Assembly (NCBI RefSeq): GCF_028372415.1
Contig: NW_027325148.1
Location: 142,001 to 206,000 of the forward strand
Length of the DNA: 64,000 nucleotides
Direction of reading: 5' to 3'
Source of the DNA: Notamacropus eugenii
Lineage: Eukaryota; Chordata; Mammalia; Diprotodontia; Macropodidae
Shown here one piece after another: positions 54,252 through 64,000 of this stretch; the stretch's first letter is position 1; the number at the start of each line of letters is the position of its first letter. Below the pieces are notes generated by a model that saw only the letters and a program-made list of their open reading frames with translations, was not told where the DNA came from and made no database searches. The translations under genes were made by a program, and so were the position numbers.

Positions 54252-57031
54252 ATGGAGTTTAAAAGACGGTAAGTCAGTCAATAAACCTTTAGCACCATTC
54301 TAAGCACCAGGGTTACAAAGAAAATAAAAGATAGTTCTCGCTCTCAAGAAACTCACAATTTAGTGGACACAACATGCAAATACCAATTAACAAGGTACTT
54401 ATACTTAGAATAAATTTTAAATAATCAATAGAGGGAAAAAGTTAAGTCATCAGAGGGAAGATAAAGAGGTAAAAGATTTGGGATAGGGAAGGGGAGATCA
54501 TTCTGATTTTTTTTCTGAAAACTTTGTCTCTTTAAAGTAAGAAGGTTTTACAACTGTTAGATATTCATTTGTGAGATGTAATAATAATATTACCTAGGAT
54601 TTTTTAGTGCTTTATGACACACTGTAGCCCTATTTGAGTTTCACAATAGTGTGAAGTAAGGGCTGTTGTTAGATGAGGAAACTGAAGCTGAAGGGGAAGT
54701 AATTTGCTTAGGATCCAACGGTAAGTGTCTGGTAAATGTTTCATGTTGAAATTTCAGTCATGTCTGACTCTTTGTTACCCGTTTTGGAATTTTCTTGGTA
54801 AAGATACTGAAATGGTTTGCAATTTCCTTCTCCACCTTATTTTACAGATTAGGAAACTGAGACAATATAACTTGTGTCTGAGGTGGGATTTGAACTCAAG
54901 AAGATGAGTCTTCCTGACTCCAAGACTTTCATTCTGTATTCAAATTCAGTTCTTTCTGATACCAAATCCAGCAGAGTTCCACTATAGCACCTAACTGCCT
55001 TCCTCAATGTAAAAGGACAGGGCCTTAAACACAGTATCTGCACTTTATTACTAGAAGATGGCATCTAACAGCTAGCAACAGAGTACTGTCTAACTCTTCT
55101 GTCTGCACACTTCCTAGCTATGTGACTCTAGATCAAACACATTAGTGTGATTCAGTATAAAAAGGGTCCCTGTAAATAAACCACAGATCCAGAATTAAAA
55201 AAAATTTTTTTTTAAAAGGATAGTGATACTATAGAAGAGATGTATCACCTAAGGCCACCAACTTTTCCATATGAAGCTTTCAGTCTGTTAAGTTCTCATC
55301 TATTTACATCTTCTATAAATCTCTTTAAGATTTATTTTGTCTTTTATACTCATTGTATTTCACTGTGTTTTTTGGAGTAGGCACTTAATAAATGTTTGAT
55401 CAATCAATTAATTGCTTTTGCCTTCTGATTTTTTTTTCTCCTTTGTACTTTAAATTCTTTGACCCTTTATTCCTTAAGTTGCTTTAGGGTTAGGGTTAGA
55501 GTTACAGAAGAACAGAAGAAACAAAAACCTAGAAACAGGGTTGTGCTGATAAATCTTTTGGCAACTGTACTTTCTAGAAAGGAAAAAAAGGACCTATAAT
55601 ACAATTTTAAGTTTAATCTGCAATATTGACACTTTTCATCACTTTGTGAAATGCAGACAATCAACAGAATAATAAATCAAGCTCTAATTGGTAACTTGCT
55701 CACTTTAAATTGTACATGCTAATACTGAGAATTTAACAATTACCTCAGCGTAAGTTGTATACTAGAATTTTTAGCTACCTGTCAGAGCTCAACTAATCTA
55801 ACCTGTTTATCTCTGTCTTCTGCAGTGGTGGCCGCGGAGATAGAACTGGCCGATATGGTGTATCTGACTGCTCCCAAAATGAGGGAGTAGAAAGCCGAAG
55901 TCTTAGAGACCACGATTATTGGGATGTGGAGTACCGTTCCTATCCCCGTGGCTTCAACAGTCAGAAACTCAAACATGATTATGACTCATCTGAGGAACAG
56001 AGTGCAGAGGTAACCATTAAGAACAAGAAAAATTTCATTGGTTTTCTTTCCCTTTTTGTTCCCATTGCATTGCAATGAAAAGAAATATTCTGACAAAATT
56101 AATTGTTCCTAAATTTGACTCTAGCTGTCAGGAGAAATTTTAATAGCTAACTATTTTGTGCAACTCTGCCTCACTTAAATGCAGTTCATGCATGAGTCAA
56201 AACATGGTGATGTTCACTATTGATTTCTAATTGTAGGAAGTACTTAAGGAATTTATACTATAGCTTTCTGAGGAGCCTAGGAGAAGAAGGTATTGGCCTT
56301 TGATTGTTTACTTCACTGTCCCCTTTTTGTTGCTTTATCTGGTCAGCTATCCCAGTCATCTTTTGTGATCCTTAGGTATGGTGCAAAAATTATAAGGAGG
56401 CAATGGATCAGAAAGAGAGGCTGGCACTGGCAAGCAATGGGAAATTGCTTAAATTGGACTTCTTGGCCCCAAGTGTAAGAAACTTGAAAGTTCAGGATGG
56501 GTATAAGAAGGGGAAAGGTTCAGTCTAAGTGGTTTTACTGTGATACTTTGGTTTAATATTATAAAGGAGGATAATGCTTATTGTTGTTTTGGTGCTTTTT
56601 TCTTTCTACCATATGGGACCTAATTATCTAGTCCTGCCACCTTTCTGCCAGATATAAATAGGTAGAGTATGTCTGAAAACCTACACAAATCAAAACAAAG
56701 CTGTTTGTTTCCCAGTCCTGCCAGTGCCAAGTTAAGCCTATGTCCTTGAGCAGGGCTTTCTTCTCTTCCTGTCTAGATTTTATAACCATGTGTAAGACCC
56801 AGACTCAAAGACTTGTCTTTTTCATTTCCTTCTTATGCTTAGGAATGTTATGAGGCTTCTTCAGGTTCTGAAACACAGCGTAAGTGGGAAAGCCCTACTG
56901 ATCCACTTGGGTTTCCTGGAGATGGTAACTACCGAGATCAGGATTATCGCACAGAACATGGGGAAGAGGACGAGAAGGCCAGTTACATCATCATGCTGAG
57001 GATGCTGCCACAGGCAGCTACTGAACATGAC
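54252..57031 (+). CDS. RBM10: RBM10, 5' part only (first three coding exons), diverged
   Basis: RBM10 is a nuclear splicing regulator with two RRMs, zinc fingers and a G-patch. Coding exons: 54252-54268 (MEFKR), 55826-56009 and 56843-57031. Borders are AG/GT and phases agree, giving 130 codons. Matches to human include [32 protein letters not shown] and [12 protein letters not shown], which lies just before RRM1. Human RBM10 is normally nearly invariant among mammals, yet here about a third of the second exon differs, and the Arg-rich and poly-Glu runs of the third are shortened. No RRM1 exon follows in the 1.9 kb before the satellite, so the gene is truncated or has a very long intron. It is divergent from UBA1, whereas human RBM10 and UBA1 point the same way. 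A Y gametologue or its broken relic. Confidence 0.87.
54575..54735 (+). mobile_element. MIR-like SINE (RBM10 intron)
   Basis: AGTGCTTTATGACACACTGT, GAGTTTCACAATAGTGTGAA, AGATGAGGAAACTGAAGCTG. MIR order. It abuts the reversed SINE at 54735. Confidence 0.6.
54736..54990 (-). mobile_element. Marsupial tRNA-headed SINE with RTE-type tail (RBM10 intron)
   Basis: The reversed tail CAGTCATGTCTGACTCTTTG and TTTTCTTGGTAAAGATACTG is followed by the tRNA-related half (GGATTTGAACTCAAGAAGAT). Same family as 31862. The tail word is also the 3' end of the RTE at 26838. Confidence 0.75.
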
Positions 57032-58929
57032 GTATGTTATGTCATATTGTCCCAGGCTATCTGGGTCCTGTGGGAGGGCTCATGCTAAGATGGGTGACTG
57101 TGAGTTGCAAGGAGCTGAGAGCTATTGGACATTACATCTGTAACTTCCTTAGATAAAGACTTCTCAAACTGTAAAATACTATCATTATAGAGACTGTTTG
57201 AAGGTTCTATACAAGAGGAGCAAATGCTTCCTTTTACCCAGTTGCTCAACTTTTAGGAGCTCACAGTGTTGTGTGAGTGTGTGTGTGAGTGGTGTGTGAG
57301 TAAATCTGATGTGGAAGGATGGGATATACAGCAGTTTTGTTTCAGAGGATCGGTAGAGGAAGGTGCTGATGTTGGTGATTTTTGTTGGGCCTTTCCTTCT
57401 AGTGGAATAAATTTCTTGATCTTTTACCATTCTCTTTTTTCTTTAAATTCCTCTTCTCTTTATAGCTCTTGGAATTTTCTTTATATCGCTGCACTTTAAT
57501 CATCTCTCCAGTGTTCTCTATACATCAGTGGCCAGTTCCCCATTGCTCACACAGTGATATTTAAGCATAACCTTACCTTACCATTTTTTTTATTCTTTAG
57601 TATTTTGAAGATTGTACTCCTTGCTCCCCCCACCTTTTTTCACTCTTATTTTCACTTCTACACATCTTTCCTGACCTAAAAGCAGTTTAGTTCAATTAAC
57701 AGGCATTAAATATTCAAAGAGTATAACTTCAAGAAACATTTTATTGGGAAAGAACATTAGAAAATAGTGGAGATGGGGGAATGAGTAAAAGCTTGAAGAA
57801 GGAACTGAAGTTTTGAAAAAGATTCTGTGAGGAGTAGGTAAGTAGAGACTATTTCAGACATGGAATATGGTTGTGCAAATTTTCTGAATGGGAAATTTTG
57901 AGACTGGGGGAAATTAGTTGTCAGTTTGGGCTAGAAAAGGGAATTCTTAGAGGAGCTAAAAGAAGGAGGGGAATATGGAAAGGTAGGTGAGATTGTTGAA
58001 CCTGTTAAATACCTGGCCAGTGAATTAGTGGTACCTTTTTTATCTGTCAACATTAAGGAGTCATTGCAGATTTGTAATATGAAACTTGTGCGTTAGGAAG
58101 ATGATTATTATCTTAGGACTTAAAAAGTGTTTTTTGATAAGTGAAATCAAACAATTAAACAAGAACTCCCAGTATAGTGAGTGATCTTCTATATAATGTT
58201 TAATTACATTGTGCCCTATTTGTCCCATGACCCTGCCAAAGGAAAGAATACATATATATATATATATATGTATATTATTTGTTCTTTAGGCCCATTATTG
58301 ATTTTTAAAATTGTAATTTACAGTTTTATAATCAATGACCTGCTTATTTTGTTCTGTGTCTCTTCATACAGGATAGCATCATTTGGAAAAAGGAGAAAAT
58401 GATGAATAAAAAATAAACTAGTAGCTGTATGAGTAAAATTATAAAATGGATATGACTCAGTAACTTATTGTATATGGAAAGTGAGAAAGTAATAAAAATG
58501 ACTCTAAAGTCATCTGAATTATTGATATTGATATCCATTGCCAATAGAGAGAAATACAGAGAGATGAGAGAAGTTTATTGAGAGAAAAGTAATAATTAGA
58601 ATTGAAAAGAAAAAATGTGTTTTCTCCTAAGTCTAGCTTTTCTTTCAAGGCCCAGTTTTTGTTTCTCTTTTTCCAGGAAGTTTTCCTGCTAACTATAGCC
58701 CGTATTAATTTCTCCTTTTCTTTCTAGGCAAAGCCCCTTGAACCAAAGTTATGAAATCTAGGGTTTGAAAAAAAATAAAAATAAATTAAAAAATAGTTTT
58801 TACTGTATCATATTACATACACGTTTTTAATCTTCGCTATAAGATCTAGGGACATAGTAGATAGTAAATAGTTGTCAGACATCCCTTGTTCTCTTCTCTT
58901 TGAACCTGTTTCATCATTTTAACGTTCTC
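57032..58929 (+). other. Sequence after the last recognised RBM10 exon
   Basis: No RRM1 exon (expected to begin with IRGQLQ-like residues) is present. Two acceptor-like sites are visible: CATACAG before 58372, followed by a short frame, and TTTCTAG before 58727, followed by AKPLEPKL and a stop. Either could give a short non-homologous end to RBM10, but nothing supports their use. TA microsatellite at about 58250-58270. Confidence 0.45.
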
Positions 58930-60390
58930 TTTTCCCATTCTCTTACTCTACTATTTTCACCATCCATTTCATGAGTATGATTTTCTGTCTGTCATCCACT
59001 ATTCCTTTCTATATCTCTCTCACTCTTTGTCTCTGTCTCTATCTTTCTATCTCTCTCTCTCTCTTCCTCATTCTTTTTCTTCCTCCCTACCTTGCTGACA
59101 TCCTCTGTCACACAGTCATACCCACACACTGTATCTCCCGGATACACAGATTCACTCATAAATACACTCTTTCTCATTTTCTTTGTCTGTTACTCATTCT
59201 CTGTCTTACACAGACATTGTTCTCTTTCTCTCTGTTTGTCTGTCTGTTTCTTTCTATCTCTCTCTGACATAATCTCTTACACTGACATATAAACATTCTC
59301 TCCCTCTCATCCTTGGTCCTACACACTCTCTTTCTCTCCCCTTCCTCTAAAGCTCACACATGCACTCTCTGTCTTTTTCTGTCTTCCATCCAATGTCTAT
59401 CTAACAAACACAACTACATTCAACCACATCCTCTTTCAAGCAAAAACAAATCCCATTCACACATATATGCAATCTCTTTCTGATACATTCCTCCCATTTC
59501 ACTCTGTTTCTCTCTCTCTATCTCACACCTCCCCCGCCAAAAACATAAACACAAAGTCACTCTTGATCTCTTTTCTTTCTTACCCACAACATCTGATGGA
59601 AATTTGATCTGAGACAACATACTAAACCTAATTTTCTCTCTATCTGTCTGTCTGCCTCTCTCTCACACACACATACACACACATTGTTACTTGCTGGCTT
59701 TTCTTTCTTAACCCCTAAGTCTCCCACACACTGTCTCAACTATACACAAAGACTAGAACACTAACAGTCCTTCACAGTACACCTAGGTCACAATCAAAAA
59801 TGGATACACGACGTGTTTTCTTCTCTTTCACTGTAATTCACACATACTGTCAGTCAAACACTCAAAAAATCTCTTTGTGTTTCTGTTTCTATTACATATA
59901 CACACACTTACTGATTCTTGGTCTCTTTCACAGACAAAAAAACACACACTCACTCAAAATCATACACAACCGAACACATACTCTCTCAAACTCACCATAG
60001 AACTCTTTCTTTCTGTGTCTCTCTCTCTCTCTCTCCCTCTCTCTCTCTCTCACTCCCCCATCCCCACCCCCCCTCTGTCCCTCCCCCTCACATACACACA
60101 GTCTCACTCTTGGTATCTTTTCTTTTTTACCCAGAATGTCTTACACATCTCCCTTCTCCAAAATTGACACACAATCCAACACCTGTTCTTAGTCTCTCAC
60201 ACTCACCATAAGTCTCCTTCCTTCTGTGTCTCTCTGCCTCTTTCTCCCTCTCTGTCTCTGTCTCCCTCTCTCTCTCCCTCACTCTCTGTCTCCCTCTCTC
60301 TTTCTACCTCTCTCTCTTTCTGTCTTGCCCTCTCTCTCTATCTCTCCCTCTCCCTCTCTCTCTGTGTCTGTGTTTGTTTGTCTCTCTCTC

Positions 60391-61109
60391 CCTTTTTGCC
60401 TCTGTCTCCCCCTCACTCTCACAGTCATTCTCAGTCTCCACAAGCCTCTCACCCTCACTCCTTCAGTAACACACACACCTTTCCACAGAAATCCTTCGTC
60501 TGTCCCAGCGCACTTTCCTCACTGTGGCCCTCTCTCATTGTCTCTCTGAATCTTTGTCTCTTTTTTGTCCCTGTCTCTGTCCCCCTTTCTGTCATTCTTC
60601 CTGAAATGCCACGTCTCCTTCCATCACAGAGAAAGACCTTGTCTCCCTGTCCCTCTCTCTGTTGCCCGTTCTCTTTTGCCACCTGCAATTCTCTCTCTAC
60701 TTCACTCAGAGGCACAGAGATTGTCAGTCCCTCTCTTCCACACACTGTGTCGCAGCTGCACTCTCTCCCCTTCTCTTTCTTCCAATGCACATCTACTGTA
60801 TGTCTGTCACAGAGCCTGCCCTCTGTCTCATTTCCTCTCCCCCACACTCTCACAGGTCACCAGTGCAAACTCGCAAGTTCTGTGACACACACTTTCACTC
60901 GCACACCCACATTTCTTCAAGCCCTCTCTCGCACAGGTTCATCCCCCTGCTCTCTCTCTACCTCCCTCCCTTTCATCCTCCCTCTCTGTCTCTCTGTCTC
61001 TTTTCATCTCACTACTAAACGTGTTCACAAAATACCAACCTGTATCTCCCACAAACACGCACTGCGTGGGAGATGAACTCTCCCACACTATCTTTCACTC
61101 TAATGCACA
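60391..61109 (+). repeat. Satellite higher-order unit, copy A
   Basis: Matches 63282-64000 at a constant offset of 2891 bases over 719 bp with about seven single-base differences (roughly 99 percent). The match begins after a variable TC tract. The unit may be longer than what can be compared here. Confidence 0.9.
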
Positions 61110-61890
61110 CATGATCTCTCTCTCTCTGTCTCTGTCTGTCTCTGTGTCCCTCTGTCTGTCTCTCTGTGTTTTTCCATCACTGACAATTTACTTCACTGAC
61201 AAACGGGCAGAGTTATCAGAATGTCTTTCACACGTAAATTTGTCTCTCCCACACATATTTAATTTGTCTTTGTAAAGCAGGCAGACATACACATTCTCCA
61301 AGTGTTTTCGTTCTCACCCAGTCAGCCCCACGCTGTGTGTCCAAACCAACCACATTCGCACAAGGACATTCTTTCCTCTCTTTTTCTCTGTTTCGCCTTT
61401 TCTCTCGGTCACACTCACAGAACATTTTGGTCTCTCTGTTGTCCTTCATACTTACAATTTCCCAGGCAATATGTCTGAAATAGAGCCACGATTCAATATG
61501 CACAGTCCATCTGTCCCACTCTCCTGCTTTGTGTCTGTCTCTGTCTGTCCCTGTCTGTCCCTGTGTCTCTTTCTGTGTGTGTGTATGTGTGTGTGTCTGC
61601 ATCTCTGTGTCTCTGTCTGTGTCTGTTTATCTCTCTCTCTTTCCCTCTGTTTCTTTCTATCTGTCTTCCTCATTCTTTCTCATGCCCTCTCCCTCTGACA
61701 TCCTTCTCTGACAAAGCCGTAGGCGAACACTGTGTCTTCCAAAACCACTGATAGAGACATTCTCTCTCCCCCATTCATTCTCATACAGAGATACTTTCCC
61801 TCTCTCTCTGTCTCACTCTCTTTCTCTTTCTCTCCCTCTCTCTCACTCCCTGTCTCTCTCTTTGTCTCTCTTTGTCTTTCTGTCTGTCTG

Positions 61891-61898
<8 letters not shown>

Positions 61899-61957
<59 letters not shown>
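61899..61957. repeat. (TC)n microsatellite inside the array
   Basis: An uninterrupted TC run of nearly 60 bases. Confidence 0.95.
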
Positions 61958-61961
<4 letters not shown>

Positions 61962-63281
61962 CACTCTCTGTCTGTCCCTCTCTCTCACATACACACATTC
62001 TCCCTCTTGCTGTCTGTTTTTTTTGCCCAAAATGTCTCAGACATCTCTGGTCTACAAAATTGACTCACAATCCAACAGCTCTTCTTGGTCTCTCACATTT
62101 ATCAAAGGTGTCTTTCCCTCTCTCTCTGAATGCTCTTGTATGTATTCCTGTCTCTCTCTATGTCTCTCAGTATGTGTCTCTCTCTTTCCATTTCTCTCTG
62201 TCTTCCTCACTGACTTCTTGTATTATCACAAGTCTTAAGCACACACTGTATCTCACAAAGACACAGTCTGACTTCCAGAAACTGTCTCATATTGTCTTCC
62301 TGTCTTACCTATTCTCTCTCTTACAGAGGGATATTTTCTCTCTCTCTGTCTGTGTCTCTCACAGACACCCCGTACAAGTGGATTCCCCCTTGCTGCCTTT
62401 TCCTTCGTTCCCATAAAGTCTCCTGCACAATCTTTCTGAAGGACACACGCCGAATGCAACACACTTAGTCTCTCCCAGTCCAGCTCGGTCTTTTGTTCAG
62501 GCTCTCTCTTCCGTATGATCCTTCTGTCCCTCTCTCTGTGATAAAGTCCTTGTCACACAGTCATAGCCGCAGAATGTTTCTTACACCCACATACCGTCAT
62601 TAGGAGACATCGTTCCTATCTTCTTCTCTTTCCCATAATCTTTCTCTCTCTGTCTCTGTCTCTCCCTCTCTCTCTGTCTCTCTGTCTCTTTCTCTCTCTC
62701 TCTCTGTCTGTCTTTTTCTCTCTCACACACATACACATGGAGGTATACCCTCATTCTCAGTCTCACAGGTACTCCCACAGTCCCCCTGTGAAAACACATG
62801 CACAATTCCACACATTCACTTAGTCTCTCACACTCACCCTTGTTATCCCACTGTGGCGCTCTAACGTTGTCTCTGTCCATCTCCTTGTAGCCGTGTCTTC
62901 CTCTCCCTTGGAATCCTTCTCTTATTCCCCCTGAAATACACTCTTTCATTCCAAGAGAAACACCCACCTTCTTTCTCCCTGTCACACACACTCAGTCATA
63001 ATAGACTCTTTCACATTCTCTTTCTTTCTGCTGCACATGTAGTCTCTCTGTCACACAACCTGCTCTCTGTCTCTTTTGTTGCCCCCCAGACAATCGAGAT
63101 CACAAATACAAACTGCCATAGTCTATGAGGGACTCTTTCCCTCTCCTTCGCACCAGTCTTTTCAAACACTGTCTCACGCACTTTCATGCCCTCTCTCTTT
63201 CTTCCACTCACTCTCTCTCTGTCTTTCTCCTTCTGTCTCTCTGTCTGTCTCTGTCTCTGTCTTTCTTTCTCTCTCTCCCTT

Positions 63282-64000
63282 CCTTTTTGCCTCTGTCTCC
63301 CCCTCACTCTCACAGTCATTCTCAGTCTCCTCAAGCCTCTCACCCTCACTCCTTCAGTAACACACACACCTTTCCACAGAAATCCTTCGTCTGTCCCAGC
63401 GCACTTTTCTCACTGTGGCCCTCTCTCATTGTCTCTCTGAATCTTTGTCTCTTTTTTGTCCCTGTCTCTGTCCCCCTTTCTGTCGTTCTTCCTGAAATGC
63501 TACGTCTCCTTCAATCACAGAGAAAGACCTTGTCTCCCTGTCCCTCTCTCTGTTGCCCATTCTCTTTTGCCACCTGCAATTCTCTCTCTACTTCACTCAG
63601 AGGCACAGAGATTGTCAGTCCCTCTCTTCCACACACTGTGTCGCAGCTGCACTCTCTCCCCTTCTCTTTCTTCCAATGCACATCTACTGTATGTCTGTCA
63701 CAGAGCCTGCCCTCTGTCTCATTTCCTCTCCCCCACACTCTCACAGGTCACCAGTGCAAACTCGCAAGTTCTGTGACACACACTTTCACTCGCACACCCA
63801 CATTTCTTCAAGCCCTCTCTCTCACAGGTTCATCCCCCTGCTCTCTCTCTACCTCCCTCCCTTTCATCCTCCCTCTCTGTCTCTCTGTCTCTTTTCATCT
63901 CACTACTAAACGTGTTCACAAAATACCAACCTGTATCTCCCACAAACACGCACTGCGTGGGAGATGAACTCTCCCACACTATCTTTCACTCTAATGCACA
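63282..64000 (+). repeat. Satellite higher-order unit, copy B (cut by window end)
   Basis: Second copy of 60391-61109. The match continues to the last base of the window, so the repeat unit extends beyond. Confidence 0.9.

Larger units (their letters stand above)
58930..64000 (+). repeat. TC/AC-rich satellite-like array
   Basis: About 5 kb of CTCTCTG, TCTGTCTC and CACACAC words with degenerate longer units. A block near 60117-60215 (CCAAAATTGACACACAATCC) recurs near 62010-62105 (ACAAAATTGACTCACAATCC) about 1.9 kb later. Words such as GTCTCTCACACTCACC recur through the array and at 1580-1600. All long Ser/Leu/His/Arg-rich open frames here follow from the composition and are not genes. The array runs off the window end. 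Confidence 0.9.

Noticed and set aside
55486-55502. TTAGGG-like runs (also near 4467, 9460, 30650, 51608 and 53426), considered as interstitial telomere repeats
   Set aside because: Each holds only one to three imperfect units, too few for a telomeric tract.
58971-64000. Long Ser/Leu/His-rich and Arg/Glu-rich open frames, up to 280 codons
   Set aside because: They are products of TC/AC simple sequence, occur in several frames at once on both strands, and repeat with the satellite unit. No domain or codon structure supports a gene.

Overview
The window looks like a marsupial (metatherian) sex-chromosome segment, most likely from the Y. The interspersed repeats are of marsupial type: tRNA-headed SINEs with an RTE/BovB-type tail, a SINE ending in a TGATGTCAT...GAATGAAGGACAA tail, marsupial L1 3' UTRs, a HAL1-like element without ORF2, and MIR. 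Four spliced host genes can be read. From left to right they are a SYCE1 homologue (minus, 2458-9568), HMGB3 (plus, promoter near 14.8 kb, coding 16749-21626), UBA1 (minus, 40855-48915) and the 5' part of RBM10 (plus, 54252-57031). In human, HMGB3 (Xq28) is far from UBA1 and RBM10 (Xp11.23), and SYCE1 is autosomal (10q26). UBA1, RBM10 and HMGB3 all have described Y gametologues in marsupials. Their packing into about 45 kb, the flipped RBM10 orientation relative to UBA1, and the many protein differences from the normally very conserved X copies argue for a Y-linked island. Chromosome assignment is inference; no search could be run.

Layout. 1-1650: simple-sequence satellite in both orientations. 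2.0-2.4 kb: LTR-like fossil. 2.4-9.6 kb: SYCE1 homologue with eleven coding exons, intact frames and a CpG-containing promoter. 9.6-14.7 kb: AT-rich, gene-free, with a tRNA-Glu-like locus. 14.7-22.5 kb: HMGB3, whose last intron holds one copy of a near-identical repeat pair. 23.6-35.4 kb: a retroelement graveyard (HAL1, RTE, L1, SINEs, a LINE remnant, and the second repeat copy). 35.4-40.6 kb: no gene seen. 40.6-48.9 kb: UBA1, 25 coding exons, 1058 codons. 49-51.5 kb: presumed UBA1/RBM10 divergent promoter region. 54.2-57.0 kb: first three coding exons of RBM10. 58.9-64.0 kb: TC/AC-rich satellite with a recently duplicated unit at 2891-bp spacing.

Together the genes look like a male-biased housekeeping and germline set: ubiquitin activation (UBA1), RNA splicing (RBM10), chromatin architecture (HMGB3) and meiotic synapsis (SYCE1). 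The SYCE1 homologue is the most unexpected, because marsupial X and Y are known to pair in male meiosis without a conventional synaptonemal complex. UBA1, HMGB3 and SYCE1 appear to encode whole proteins. RBM10 stops after its third coding exon within the window, before any RRM exon, and runs into satellite DNA.
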